NCBI GenBank assembly: GCA_021781535.1
Contig: JAJXWO010000027.1
Location: forward strand, 1-55,032
Source of the DNA: Deltaproteobacteria bacterium
GTDB taxonomy: Bacteria; Desulfobacterota; Desulfuromonadia; Geobacterales; Pseudopelobacteraceae
DNA: 55,032 bases
Reading direction: 5' to 3'
Shown here: in pieces, positions 42,005 to 52,009 of the stretch
Layout: each line of letters starts with the position of its first letter
Numbering within the stretch: the stretch's first letter is position 1
Notes under the pieces: model-generated
What the model saw: only the letters and a program-made list of their open reading frames with translations
What the model was told of the DNA's origin: nothing
Databases searched by the model: none
Made by a program: the position numbers and the translations under genes

Positions 42005-44151
42005 TTCTTGATCCTCTCCACTTTAATAACACCCTTAATTTTCATAAGCGAATTCATAACCTTCTGAAGATGTGCCAGGTTGGTAACATTAACTTCAAAA
42101 ATATTTTCGCCGCGCTGGTCAATGGTACTCTGAATCTGCGCGCTGACGATGTTGGCTTCGCAATTAGTTATTGCCAGGGTGATCGTTGCCAGAATACCTT
42201 TTGCGTCATGACACAACACTCTTATTTTAACCGGAAGAACAGCCGATTTAACTTTGTTCCAGGCTACATCAACACGCCGTTCAGGATCACTCTCCAGAGC
42301 GAACTGGCAATCGGAGGTATGCACTGTTACACCTTTGCCACGTGTAATAAAACCAATAATTTCATCCCCCGGCACCGGATTGCAGCACTTGCCGAAACGC
42401 ACCAAGACATCGTCAAGCCCACCAATTTCAACCGCGCTGCTTGATCTTCCTTTCAACTTATTGATAACCGACTCTAGCCGCGTTTCCTTGTGTTCGGCAC
42501 GTTCCTTCAACTTCTCTTCAGGCAGAATTTTGGCGACAATCTGGTTGCTGGATATTTTCCCATACCCTACTGCCGCCAACAAGTCATCATCGGCTGCATA
42601 ACCGAATTCAGCAGCGATCTTCTTGAATTCACCACTTTTTTGAATTTTCTGGAGATTAATCGAATATTTACGGAAATCTTTTTCACAAATCTCACGTCCC
42701 AGAACAATACTGCGTTTACGTTCTTCGATTTTTATCCAGGCCCTGATCTTGTTACGGGCTCGGGAACTTTTTACAATCTTGAGCCAATCCTTGCTGGGAG
42801 TATGGTGCGGCGAGGTTATAACCTCGACAATATCACCATTCTTCAGTTCGTACTTGAGAGGCACCAGCTTGCCGTTGACCTTTGCCCCAACACAGCGATG
42901 CCCGATATCGGTATGCACACTGTAGGCAAAATCTATCGGTGTAGATCCTTTGGGATACCCCTTCACATCACCTTTGGGAGTAAATACATACACTTCTTCC
43001 GTAAACAGCTCAACTTTGACGGAATCCATAAACTCCTTGGAATCCTGCAAATCCTGCTGCCATTCAAGAAGCTGCCGTAACCAGGCAAAGCGCTTGACTT
43101 CTTTCTCGTCGTACCCCTTACCCTCTTTGTACTTCCAATGCGCCGCAATCCCGGCATCAGCAACACTATGCATTTCATGCGTCCGAATCTGAACTTCCAG
43201 GCGGTCGCCGTGGGGTCCTATGACGGTGGTATGCAGGGATTGATACATATTACCCTTGGGCATGGCAATATAGTCTTTAAATCGACCAGGAATCGGCTTC
43301 CACGCCGAATGAATAACCCCCAGCACTTCATAACATTCACGAATATCGTCAACAAGAATTCTTACCGCAATCAGGTCATAAATCTGCTCGAACTCGACAT
43401 TGCGCTTTTCCATCTTTCGATAGATAGAATAGAGGTGCTTGCTCCGGCCGGAAACTTCGCCGCTAATACCATAAAAAGCCAGCTTTTCTGATATGATGGA
43501 CTTGGCTTCTTCAACAAACGCTTCACGTTCATGTTTTTTCTGTGATATTTTTTTTACGAGATCAAAATATATTTCCGGATGCAAATAGCGAAACGACAGG
43601 TCTTCCAGCTCGACCTTTACCCAGGAAATACCGAGCCTGTTCGCAATAGGGGCATAAATATCCATTGTCTCACGGGCGATTCGCCTTTGTTTTACTTCAT
43701 CCTGGAACTCGAGGGTTCGCATATTATGAAGTCGGTCTGCCAGCTTGACAAGAATAACGCGAATGTCGATGGCCATTGCCAGCAACATTTTGCGAAAATT
43801 TTCGGCCTGGCTCTCTTCCTTGGTTTTGAAGTTGATCTTACTGATCTTGGTGACACCTTCCACCAGATCAGCAACCTCACTACCAAACATTCTGACCAGA
43901 TCTTCCGATGTTGCCAGAGTATCTTCAATCGTGTCATGCAAAAAACCGGTCACAATGCTCGGGACATCGAGCTTTAAATCAGCAAGAAGGCCGGCAACCT
44001 CCATCGGATGTATAATGTACGGTTCGCCCGACAACCGTGTCTGCCCTTGATGCACCTTGGCACAATAGACGTATGCCTTGCGAATCAGGTTATGATCGGC
44101 AGTCGGATTATATGCTGAAACCTTATCAAGTATGTCATTGAGACGGATCAT
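42001..44151 (-). CDS. Bifunctional (p)ppGpp synthetase/hydrolase, RelA/SpoT family
   Basis: The product (716 residues) has an N-terminal HD hydrolase domain (GFLHDTIEDT near residue 66 and KLADRLHNMRTL near 137), intact and therefore likely active. The synthetase domain follows (LYSIYRKMEKR, PKGNMYQSLHTTVIGPHG), then a TGS domain (VFTPKGDVKGYPKGSTPIDFAY, about 385-450) and a C-terminal ACT domain. This is the dual-function long Rel architecture. It lies after rpoZ, separated by a hairpin, and is coupled to ridA by overlap. Rel and RNA polymerase omega cooperate in ppGpp response in other bacteria. Confidence 0.94.
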   Translation of the reverse strand: MIRLNDILDKVSAYNPTADHNLIRKAYVYCAKVHQGQTRLSGEPYIIHPMEVAGLLADLKLDVPSIVTGFLHDTIEDTLATSEDLVRMFGSEVADLVEGVTKISKINFKTKEESQAENFRKMLLAMAIDIRVILVKLADRLHNMRTLEFQDEVKQRRIARETMDIYAPIANRLGISWVKVELEDLSFRYLHPEIYFDLVKKISQKKHEREAFVEEAKSIISEKLAFYGISGEVSGRSKHLYSIYRKMEKRNVEFEQIYDLIAVRILVDDIRECYEVLGVIHSAWKPIPGRFKDYIAMPKGNMYQSLHTTVIGPHGDRLEVQIRTHEMHSVADAGIAAHWKYKEGKGYDEKEVKRFAWLRQLLEWQQDLQDSKEFMDSVKVELFTEEVYVFTPKGDVKGYPKGSTPIDFAYSVHTDIGHRCVGAKVNGKLVPLKYELKNGDIVEVITSPHHTPSKDWLKIVKSSRARNKIRAWIKIEERKRSIVLGREICEKDFRKYSINLQKIQKSGEFKKIAAEFGYAADDDLLAAVGYGKISSNQIVAKILPEEKLKERAEHKETRLESVINKLKGRSSSAVEIGGLDDVLVRFGKCCNPVPGDEIIGFITRGKGVTVHTSDCQFALESDPERRVDVAWNKVKSAVLPVKIRVLCHDAKGILATITLAITNCEANIVSAQIQSTIDQRGENIFEVNVTNLAHLQKVMNSLMKIKGVIKVERIKK

Positions 44152-44202
44152 GCGCTATACGTCGCCTGTAATAATTAAAGTGGAAATGTACGGAGAGTAG
44201 AT

Positions 44203-44239
44203 AAAAAAAGGGTGAAACCGGAAAATTCCAGCTTCACCC
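44203..44239 (-). terminator. Hairpin between rpoZ and the Rel gene
   Basis: GGGTGAA (44210-44216) pairs with TTCACCC (44233-44239); the minus strand then has seven T. It sits 12 bp after the rpoZ stop and 50 bp before the Rel gene, so it probably ends or attenuates the yicC-gmk-rpoZ transcript. Confidence 0.75.
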
Positions 44240-44250
44240 GAAGTGGCAGG

Positions 44251-44457
44251 TTAGGCGCGCGGTTTTTTAGAAACTTCAAAACCGATTTTACCGGCAGCAA
44301 TTTCACGAAGAGCTGTGACAACCTGACGGTTATTTCTGGACTCAATCAGCGGTTGCGCCCCTTTATAGAGCTGCTTTACCCTTTTAGAAGCCAGTATTAC
44401 GAGCTGGAATCTGTTTTCAACTTTTTCCAGACAATCTTCAACGGTTACTCGAGCCAT
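44251..44457 (-). CDS. rpoZ: RNA polymerase omega subunit
   Basis: This 68-residue protein reads [20 protein letters not shown], then [10 protein letters not shown], then a segment ending in [12 protein letters not shown]. These are the hallmark omega motifs. It supports RNA polymerase assembly and is part of a ppGpp-binding site in many bacteria. The ribosome site GGAGG is just upstream. It follows gmk by 54 bp, the conserved gmk-rpoZ-spoT order. Confidence 0.96.
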   Translation of the reverse strand: MARVTVEDCLEKVENRFQLVILASKRVKQLYKGAQPLIESRNNRQVVTALREIAAGKIGFEVSKKPRA

Positions 44458-44511
44458 AAACTACCTCCTTCCTGCAACTTTAGATGAACGTTCTTTGTAC
44501 GCCAATTCGCT

Positions 44512-45120
44512 TCAGATATCAAACAATTTTCCGACTTTTTCCATCATTCTGAAGGTTTTGCGACGATGGGCTATGACTATGGAGGCCAGTTCCCGGCACG
44601 CAACAGTAAAATTATCGTTGAAAATTATGTAGTCATACCAGCGGGCTTCCCTGATCTCGTCAGCAGCCCGGGTAATGCGGCGGTCAATTACCTCCTGAGC
44701 GTCAGATGAACGGTGTTCGAGTCGGCGGCGAAGCTCCTCCATACTGGGCGGCATGATAAATACATATACCCCTCCCTCGAACTGTTCCTTCAATTTGAGA
44801 GCACCTTGGCAGTCGATATCAAGGACCAGATCAATCCCGTTTTTTCGGGCCTCTTCAAGAGTCCGCAATGCAGTGCCATACTTGTTGCCATGAACTTCGG
44901 CCCACTCGGCAAAGGCGTCTTCTTCCACCATGCGTTCAAAAACTTCATTGGTAACAAAATGGTACGCCTCACCCTCAACCTCCCCCTGCCGAGGCGCGCG
45001 AGTTGTATAACTGACAGATTCCTTCATATCAGGAAACGTTTTGAACAGTTCCCTGCAGAGGGACGTTTTACCGGCGCCAGATGGAGCCGAAAGAATAAGA
45101 ATCAAGCCTTCACGTTTCAT
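44512..45120 (-). CDS. gmk: Guanylate kinase
   Basis: The product (202 residues) phosphorylates GMP to GDP. LSAPSGAGKTSLCREL is the P-loop near residue 10, VSYTTRAPRQGEVEGEAYHFV is the GMP-binding region, and LDIDCQGA and RRITRAADEI are family-typical. It is 65 bp after yicC and precedes rpoZ, the usual arrangement. Confidence 0.97.
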   Translation of the reverse strand: MKREGLILILSAPSGAGKTSLCRELFKTFPDMKESVSYTTRAPRQGEVEGEAYHFVTNEVFERMVEEDAFAEWAEVHGNKYGTALRTLEEARKNGIDLVLDIDCQGALKLKEQFEGGVYVFIMPPSMEELRRRLEHRSSDAQEVIDRRITRAADEIREARWYDYIIFNDNFTVACRELASIVIAHRRKTFRMMEKVGKLFDI

Positions 45121-45185
45121 CAGAAATGCCTCTCAAAAATTGCTCACGTGGTAAACTGCCGGGCTGCACCAACGCATGGCACAGA

Positions 45186-46064
45186 TTACTCAACATTTTG
45201 CACCTGTTCCCTCATTTTTTCCATTTCCGCCTTGATCTGGATAACCAGATTCGTAATGCCGGCATCATTTGATTTCGATCCGATCGTATTAACCTCCCGA
45301 TTCATCTCCTGCATCAGGAAGTCAAGTTTGCGGCCGACCGGTTCGGAACCGCGGAATGCCTCATCAAACTGATTAAAATGGCTTGCAAGTCGAACCAGTT
45401 CTTCCGTTATATCGCAGCGATCAGCCAATAACGCCACTTCCTGCGCCAACCGGCTTTCATCCATCTCAGCACCTTCAAGCAGCTGTTCCAGGCGCATCTT
45501 CAATTTTTGACGATACTCCATCACTACCTGCGGTGTCCGCTCTCCTATCTGCGCCGACCACTCGGCAACCTGCTTCCGCCTGGCCTGAAGATCTTGGGCA
45601 AGCGCCTCGCCTTCCCGGGTTCGCATTTCATCAAGCGACGCGACAGCAGCCTGCACGGCTGCCATAAGGTGCGGCTGCAATTCTGCCTCATCCACAACAC
45701 AGGACACCTCTTTCATTACTCCCTTTTGCGACATAATGTACGAAATAGGTGCATCCTGCGGCACATTAAGCTCTTTCACCAAACGGGTATAGGCATCGTA
45801 ATACCCTCGTGCGACAGCCATATCCAGTTGTGGTGCGGAATTTGCCGCAGCAGCCTCATCCCACTGCACAGAAATGTCAATTTTACCCCGTTTCAGTATT
45901 GAAGCGGCCAGACGCTTCACTTCGTTTTCAAACACATAAAAGGTTCGCGGCAACCGCACGGATATTTCGCCATAGCGGTGGTTTACGGAACGGATCTCAA
46001 TTAAAAAATTGCCGGCGGGAGTTGATGCTTCCCCTTTGCCATACCCTGTCATGCTTTTGAGCAC
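45186..46064 (-). CDS. YicC/YloC family endoribonuclease
   Basis: The product (292 residues) has the conserved start LKSMTGYGKGE, followed by IEIRSVNHRY and, near the C-terminus, the DUF1732 block GRKLDFLMQEMNREVNTIGSK and ITNLVIQIKAEMEKMREQVQNVE. YicC proteins cleave single-stranded RNA and affect small-RNA decay. I use the GTG at 46064 because GGAGG is 7-8 bases upstream and the start gives VLKSMTGYG, the expected N-terminus; the longer frame upstream is not supported. It is the first gene of yicC-gmk-rpoZ. Confidence 0.93.
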   Translation of the reverse strand: MLKSMTGYGKGEASTPAGNFLIEIRSVNHRYGEISVRLPRTFYVFENEVKRLAASILKRGKIDISVQWDEAAAANSAPQLDMAVARGYYDAYTRLVKELNVPQDAPISYIMSQKGVMKEVSCVVDEAELQPHLMAAVQAAVASLDEMRTREGEALAQDLQARRKQVAEWSAQIGERTPQVVMEYRQKLKMRLEQLLEGAEMDESRLAQEVALLADRCDITEELVRLASHFNQFDEAFRGSEPVGRKLDFLMQEMNREVNTIGSKSNDAGITNLVIQIKAEMEKMREQVQNVE

Positions 46065-46145
46065 TGAAAATACCTCCGTTAAATTTACGTTCACATACCG
46101 TAATTCCTGCTTGTTTGTCCAGCCAATTCCGGTATAGTTCAGGAT

Positions 46146-49100
46146 ATGCCGACACTTAGACTCATCACCAGTTATTCCCAACACCTCTTGATGAAGGCGC
46201 TGGCTGACAACCTCCGTTCCTCCCCGCTGCCACCCCTGGAACAAGAAAGTATCGTTATCCTCAGCAACGGTATGGCCCGCTGGATCTCCATGGAGTTTGC
46301 CTCCACTCTTGGAGTATCTGCCGGCATTGAGTTCAGCTTTCCCAATGACCTTCTCGACCGGTGCTTCGCAGCGGTGCTTACACAGTCGAAGTCATCGTTA
46401 CCGTTTACTCACTCGTCGTTGACCTGGCGCATTGCGTCGCAGTTGCCGTCGCTTTCTAAAACGGATGGCTTCGAACCGATTGCCGCCTATCTGGGCGATG
46501 GCCGCGATGATCGTCGCCTGCTGCAGATATCCCGGTCCATTGCAGATTGCTTCGATCAATACACAATATTCCGCCCGGAAATGGTGTGCGCCTGGAATGA
46601 TGGCCGCGATGATAATTGGCAGGCGCAATTATGGCGTGCAATAAACCGCGACTGCCACGGAAGTGACCGGGCAGATCTCCTGAGAGCGTTGCAGCATCAC
46701 GTATCCAGCGGTGCTCCGCTAAACGGTACAGTGCCACGACGTTTCAGCCTGTTTGGAATTTCTTACCTCCCTCCATTTCATCTGGAAGCGCTGCGCCTGC
46801 TTTCATCCTACTGTGACATCACCTGTTATCTGCTTAACCCCTGCGGACAGTACTGGGGTACAATCATTTCCGAAAAGAGAAAGTCACGATTGGCACTACT
46901 GTCATCACTTTCTGCTGAAGCCGAAGAATATTACGAAACAGGCAACCCACTCCTTTCTTCACTTGGCACATTGGGACAGGAATTCTTCGAGAATCTCTTG
47001 GAATATGGCTTTGAGGTAGAAGAACTGGATAATATCCCCAAAAGTAGTGATACTATCCCCGGGTCAATTCTATCAACCATCCAGAACGACATCCTCACAT
47101 TGTTTAATCGACCTGCCAGCGGCACAAAATGTAACGTTTGTGAAAATGACCGTTCGTTGCAGATCCACTCATGCCACGGGGCGCTACGCGAAATGGAGAT
47201 CCTGTATGACAACCTGTTGGCACAGTTCGACGAGATTTCCGGTCTGGAACCGCGTCATATCGTTGTAATGATCCCGGATATTGAAAGTTACGCACCCTAC
47301 ATAAGCTCCGTTTTCGGCAGCAAATCTCCTGGCAGGCCGGCGCTCCCCTATACAATAGCCGACCGCAGTGTTCGCACGGAAAACATGTATGTCAAGGCAT
47401 TCCTCAAAATCCTTACCATAGGATCAAGCCGGTTTGCCCTCCACGAAATCATGGATCTTCTTGAACCCCCCGTCATTATGCGCCGTTTTGATCTCAATGA
47501 AGATGAGCTTGTCGACATCAGAGCCTGGCTGGCAGACTGCAACGTGCGCTGGGGATTTGACGACGATCACCGCGCCGATCTCGGTTTTCCGCGCTACGCG
47601 GATTTCAGCTGGCAGGCCGGTCTGGACAAACTGTTTCTCGGTTACGCGATGGCACCGGACGATTCTTCCACATTCTGCGGGATACTCCCCTACTCTTCCT
47701 GTTCAGGCCGCCAGGCTGAGGCACTGGGGAAACTGACTGATTTTATCATCATGGTTCGGGAAACCACTCTTCTCTTTAGCAAACCTCATACGCTTCCCGA
47801 ATGGGCAGACATAGTTACCGCCACCGTTGCCCGCATGTTGCTGGCAGACACAAATGATTCGGCAGGTCCGCTCATTGTTGCCAAAGCCCTCAATTCACTT
47901 CGCGAAGCTTCGACACTACATGGTTTCAAGCAGCCGATTACGCTTGATGCCGTGAGGGACCACCTGATTGAAATAACAGCCAAGAACGGTGGCGGCTACG
48001 GGTTCATGGGGGGTTCTATTACGTTTTGTGCAATGCTGCCGATGCGAAGCATCCCGATGCGGGTGATCTGGCTGGCAGGAATGAATGACGGACAGTTTCC
48101 CCGGACCGAAAGACCTCCCGGATTCAGCCTGATGAACGGTGCCCGTCGACGCGGAGACCGCTCCTTGCGGGACGAAGACCGCTACCTGTTCCTTGAAGCG
48201 CTCATGGCCGCGGAAGAGCGTTTCTTCATCAGCTATAACGGCCAGAACAATCGCGACAACAGCACCATCCCCCCCTCGGTTCTGGTCGCCGAACTGATGG
48301 ACTATGTCACCAGCGGATTTGTCCGCACTGACGGAACAACTCCCGCGTCAGTCCTTGTCCGGCACCGCCTTCAAGGTTTCAGCCCTCTCTACTTTGATGG
48401 TCATGACCCCGCGCACCTATTCAGTTATGACCGTGACAGTTGCGAGGCGATTGAAGCCAGACGCGAAGCAGGGCGCACCCGGCGTAAATTTATCGGAGAA
48501 CCTCTGCACCTTGACAGCACTCCGGTCTTAGAGATAGAGCTGCATCATCTGACGCGCTTCCTGACCAACCCGGCCGCTGCATTTCTTGAACAGCGCCTTC
48601 GAGTCAAACCATTCAATCCGGCTGACGAAACCGATGACTCCGAACCGTTTTCGCTTGACGCGCTCCCACGCTACTCTCTTTCACAAGAGCTTGTCACCCA
48701 GATAATGAAAGGGGCGCAGTACGATGAATGCCTGTCAGCAGCGCGATCACGCGGGGTTCTACCGCCGCTGTCAGCTGGCAAAGCAGCCTTCGATACAGCA
48801 TGGGGAAAAAGCCGCCAGTTTGCCGAGACGCTCGAAGCGCAGCTCGGAACACGCCTGAATCCGCTTCCGCTTACGTTTTCTCATGGCAGGGTGCACCTGC
48901 AGGCGGTTCTGGAAAACTGCCAGAGCGGCACACACATGCGCTGGCGCTGCGCGCGTATGAAGGGAAAAGATCGCCTCGCCATCTGGCTCGAACACCTGCT
49001 TCTCAACATCGCCAAGGCTGACGGTTACCCTCTGCGCAGCATGATGATAGCGTCCGACACGACTTTAGAACTGCCGCCGCTTGAACATGCAGAAGAAATC

Positions 49101-49358
49101 CTGTCCGATCTGCTCGATCTGTACTGCGAAGGAATGAAACAACCGCTCCGCTTCTTCCCGGAAACGTCTTGGCTCTTTCTGAAAGATGGCCTCTCAAAGG
49201 CTCAAGCCCACTGGCGGGGAAATCAGCGGCAAGGTATCCCCGGGGAATGCGAGAACCAGGCGGTATCCTTCTGCTTTGGCGGCGAGGAACCGTGGGGAGA
49301 TGAGTTTGCCGCTCTGGCAGAACGCATATACGGACCGCTTGTTGCAGCCATGGGATAG
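46146..49358 (+). CDS. recC: Exodeoxyribonuclease V gamma subunit RecC
   Basis: The product (1070 residues) is the RecC scaffold that splits DNA strands and senses Chi in the RecBCD complex. SNGMARWISMEFASTLGVSAGIEFSFPNDLLDRCF near residue 40 is the typical N-terminal helicase-like motif. GFMGGSITFCAMLPMRSIP and VIWLAGMNDGQFPR lie near 640, and SRGVLPPLSAGK near 860. E. coli RecC is 1122 residues, so it is full length. It diverges from yicC. No recB or recD follows: the next genes are minus-strand cytochrome genes, so they must be elsewhere. Confidence 0.93.
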   Translation: MPTLRLITSYSQHLLMKALADNLRSSPLPPLEQESIVILSNGMARWISMEFASTLGVSAGIEFSFPNDLLDRCFAAVLTQSKSSLPFTHSSLTWRIASQLPSLSKTDGFEPIAAYLGDGRDDRRLLQISRSIADCFDQYTIFRPEMVCAWNDGRDDNWQAQLWRAINRDCHGSDRADLLRALQHHVSSGAPLNGTVPRRFSLFGISYLPPFHLEALRLLSSYCDITCYLLNPCGQYWGTIISEKRKSRLALLSSLSAEAEEYYETGNPLLSSLGTLGQEFFENLLEYGFEVEELDNIPKSSDTIPGSILSTIQNDILTLFNRPASGTKCNVCENDRSLQIHSCHGALREMEILYDNLLAQFDEISGLEPRHIVVMIPDIESYAPYISSVFGSKSPGRPALPYTIADRSVRTENMYVKAFLKILTIGSSRFALHEIMDLLEPPVIMRRFDLNEDELVDIRAWLADCNVRWGFDDDHRADLGFPRYADFSWQAGLDKLFLGYAMAPDDSSTFCGILPYSSCSGRQAEALGKLTDFIIMVRETTLLFSKPHTLPEWADIVTATVARMLLADTNDSAGPLIVAKALNSLREASTLHGFKQPITLDAVRDHLIEITAKNGGGYGFMGGSITFCAMLPMRSIPMRVIWLAGMNDGQFPRTERPPGFSLMNGARRRGDRSLRDEDRYLFLEALMAAEERFFISYNGQNNRDNSTIPPSVLVAELMDYVTSGFVRTDGTTPASVLVRHRLQGFSPLYFDGHDPAHLFSYDRDSCEAIEARREAGRTRRKFIGEPLHLDSTPVLEIELHHLTRFLTNPAAAFLEQRLRVKPFNPADETDDSEPFSLDALPRYSLSQELVTQIMKGAQYDECLSAARSRGVLPPLSAGKAAFDTAWGKSRQFAETLEAQLGTRLNPLPLTFSHGRVHLQAVLENCQSGTHMRWRCARMKGKDRLAIWLEHLLLNIAKADGYPLRSMMIASDTTLELPPLEHAEEILSDLLDLYCEGMKQPLRFFPETSWLFLKDGLSKAQAHWRGNQRQGIPGECENQAVSFCFGGEEPWGDEFAALAERIYGPLVAAMG

Positions 49359-49412
49359 CACCAGATCTCCATATCAGCTAACTGAAGCAATAACAGACTA
49401 TTAGATTTCGTA

Positions 49413-50480
49413 TTAACCGACCTTTTTAACTCCGCGGAGCCTGGAGAGCATCCAGGCTATCACTACAAGTCCCAACACCAGAATCACCAGAAAGAAGACC
49501 AGAGGCGACCACTGCACATTGACCGGCACCGTAGCCATATCAAAGTAGGGTTCCAGGTAACCGGTCCGTACACTGTCGCGCATAAAGGCCATCACATAAA
49601 TGAGTGGAATGACCAGACAGAGGGTCGCCGTAATATTGCGCCGGTAGCTGGTAACCAGACTTGCAATGGCGAGTAGGACCCCCGTTGCCAGCAGTCCGGT
49701 AGCAAGTATGTTATTCCCGATAAACCGCTTCATCACCTCCGCCGGCAGCATCAACAGGAACACGGCACCTATCAGAATCTGCAGACCGGTCAGCAAGGTA
49801 AAAAGCTGCATCCCCAGCCTGGTGCCCGCCTCTGCCACACCGGCATCATGCTTCAGCACGGTTGACGAGTAGAGTGCAACACAGAGCCCTCCCACCGCAA
49901 GTGCCCCAATCATCATATGCAGGTAACGAGGCAGCAGAGCCGGATCAGCCAGATTCAACAAGGTTCCTCCCGGTTCGGCAAACCAGCGCAGCCAGCTGGC
50001 AGGCGAAAGCATCATTGTCATGTTATTGGAGAAGAGAAAGCCAACAGCCATCAGGAACAAGAGGACGACCAGAATGGCAAACCTGGCCAGGTTGCCCAGT
50101 TTATCGAATTTGAAGTCATAAATATAGGCAAGGTAGTAGGCAATAATCAGAATCGGAATGACAGCTAGCCAGAACAGCCCCATCATGATGGAGCTGGTAT
50201 AAAACAGATGCCCGTACAGTACGTTAACAAACAGGAGCGGCGCAACTCCCAGGTTGATGGTGAAGGCCATAATAAACGGCAGCGCCCTGGCCAATTCATG
50301 GGAAAGTTCTTGATAAGCTCGCTCAGGCCGTAAATGGCATATGAAGGCGGTCAACGCGGTTCCCAGCATGGCGTTCATGGCAAACAGATGCAGAGGGAAG
50401 GTCAGCATCAGCAGAAACTGGAACCAGCCCCAGGGAACTGTAAGCGCATCAGCAGTCGGTATCAGGGTAGCCGGGTTCAT
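49413..50480 (-). CDS. Membrane subunit of a cytochrome bd-like complex (CydA-like, smaller subunit)
   Basis: This 355-residue protein has about nine membrane helices. The first has PWGWFQFLLMLTFPLHLFAMN, with a histidine at the place of the CydA high-spin heme ligand. A later helix carries PRYLHMMIGALAVGGL, resembling the CydA helix with the low-spin heme histidine. It lacks the paired glutamates of the CydA third helix; those are in the partner. It has no heme-c motif. The start overlaps the stop of the larger subunit gene (ATGA), so they are made together. I infer a bd-superfamily member, not a canonical quinol oxidase; quinol-binding features are not visible. Confidence 0.72.
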   Translation of the reverse strand: MNPATLIPTADALTVPWGWFQFLLMLTFPLHLFAMNAMLGTALTAFICHLRPERAYQELSHELARALPFIMAFTINLGVAPLLFVNVLYGHLFYTSSIMMGLFWLAVIPILIIAYYLAYIYDFKFDKLGNLARFAILVVLLFLMAVGFLFSNNMTMMLSPASWLRWFAEPGGTLLNLADPALLPRYLHMMIGALAVGGLCVALYSSTVLKHDAGVAEAGTRLGMQLFTLLTGLQILIGAVFLLMLPAEVMKRFIGNNILATGLLATGVLLAIASLVTSYRRNITATLCLVIPLIYVMAFMRDSVRTGYLEPYFDMATVPVNVQWSPLVFFLVILVLGLVVIAWMLSRLRGVKKVG

Positions 50481-52009
50481 TTGGCACCTCCTGTCTGTTT
50501 CACTATATAGTCAGCCAGAGCATCCTTTTCAGCCGCTGTACCGTTATAGTCAGGCATGGCCGGATTCAAGGCTGAAAGTTTGTCCAGAGCATTTCGTACC
50601 TTCACTCGCGGCCAACCGGACATCTTTGACTTTACGACATCAAAACCATGACAGGTTGTGCAGTTCTCTTCAAAGAGTGCGGCCCCCTGCTCTTTTATCG
50701 GTGCAGGCGCAGCTGCAATCAGCGGTTTTTTATTCAAACCGGCAACCAGATAGACAGCCAAGGCCTTCTGTTCAGCTTCGTTCCCAATGAACGGCGGCAT
50801 AAAATAACGTTTTTCATGAATGGCAGCCAGGTATTTTCGCATAGCGTCATAGCTCATATTTTTGGTGCGAACGAGGATATCGTTGTTAAATCCGCCCACA
50901 GTATGACAGGCAAAACACTGATGCTGGAACAGTTCTTTACCAACATCAAGCTGGTTTGCTTCAGTTACTACTCTATATTTGACCCATTTTGCATTTTTCA
51001 GATATCCTTCCTGATTGATCCTCTCCACATCTTTCTCGAGAATTCCATCTGAGTACATATATCCATTAACGACATAAGGACGCCTGTCAGCCTCACGGGT
51101 CCATTCAAAGGCCCCCATGTAGCCCATCGCTGCAATCATTACAACTACAGTCAACACTTTGGTGAGGGACTTTGAATTTAGCAGCATCAGCGTGATTGCA
51201 GCAGCGGCAAGGGTAACCAGAGAAAACTCTCCTACTGTGGCAGCACGAGTTATGGTGGGGGACATGCCTTCAGCAAGACTGCGGGCCTTGTCCGGCAATA
51301 TCGCGAGATACCACCAACCTGCCGGTACCGACAGGACCAGGGATGCCAACACCCATTTGCCGGAATAACGGACCATCTTGCGCCGGGTCTCCTCATTATC
51401 CAGAAAGGAGGCAGTCAGAAAGCCATAACAACCGGCCAGCATGAAGCTCATGAAGCTGCGGAAGAATATTGACGGCCAGAAGGTAGGAGTGAAAAAACCG
51501 GACCAGAAACTGTTATTGGTGATCCATTCGCCGGGATTCAGCATAAAGTCAATGATACCGGTAATCAGAAACAGGCTTATCCAGGCGGCACCAAAATAAA
51601 TCCAGCCGATTATCTGGTGGGTACGATCATCCATACGGCCAAATGTATAGAAATAGACAAACAGCGCCACAATCTCCACCAGAAAGAAAACCCATTCAGC
51701 TGCCCAACCAAACACAAAGGTATGGATCAGGAGTGAAGTAGCCGCCGGATTAATTATAGATATCACGAACCAGATTGCTACACCCGTCAGACCGCCAAAA
51801 ACCATTGTCAACAGCATGAAGAATTTCGTATGCTTTTTGACAAAGGCCATGATCGACTGATCCTGTTCACGGATAGCCTTCCATTCGGTCACAACAAGGT
51901 AAAGACCGCCACCAACTGCAAAATGAGAGACAAAAACGTGTACGATTGCAACCAGTGCAATCAGCAAACCTCCGCCGAACTCTGGAACATACCAGACCGG
52001 ATAATTCAT
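50477..52009 (-). CDS. CydA-like membrane subunit fused to diheme cytochrome c domain
   Basis: This 510-residue protein has about eight or nine membrane helices to residue 330. The first holds VAIVHVFVSHFAVGGGLYLV. The third holds AAEWVFFLVEIVALFVYF, with two glutamates seven residues apart, recalling Glu99 and Glu107 of CydA. After the membrane part come two cytochrome c domains with CFACH (about 368) and CTTCH (about 450) and candidate methionine ligands in YFMPPF and NPAMPDY. AAGGAGG lies before the ATG at 52009. Such c-type branches of the bd superfamily are known from genome surveys. Electron donors would be cytochromes rather than quinol; oxygen reduction is unproven. Confidence 0.75.
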   Translation of the reverse strand: MNYPVWYVPEFGGGLLIALVAIVHVFVSHFAVGGGLYLVVTEWKAIREQDQSIMAFVKKHTKFFMLLTMVFGGLTGVAIWFVISIINPAATSLLIHTFVFGWAAEWVFFLVEIVALFVYFYTFGRMDDRTHQIIGWIYFGAAWISLFLITGIIDFMLNPGEWITNNSFWSGFFTPTFWPSIFFRSFMSFMLAGCYGFLTASFLDNEETRRKMVRYSGKWVLASLVLSVPAGWWYLAILPDKARSLAEGMSPTITRAATVGEFSLVTLAAAAITLMLLNSKSLTKVLTVVVMIAAMGYMGAFEWTREADRRPYVVNGYMYSDGILEKDVERINQEGYLKNAKWVKYRVVTEANQLDVGKELFQHQCFACHTVGGFNNDILVRTKNMSYDAMRKYLAAIHEKRYFMPPFIGNEAEQKALAVYLVAGLNKKPLIAAAPAPIKEQGAALFEENCTTCHGFDVVKSKMSGWPRVKVRNALDKLSALNPAMPDYNGTAAEKDALADYIVKQTGGAK

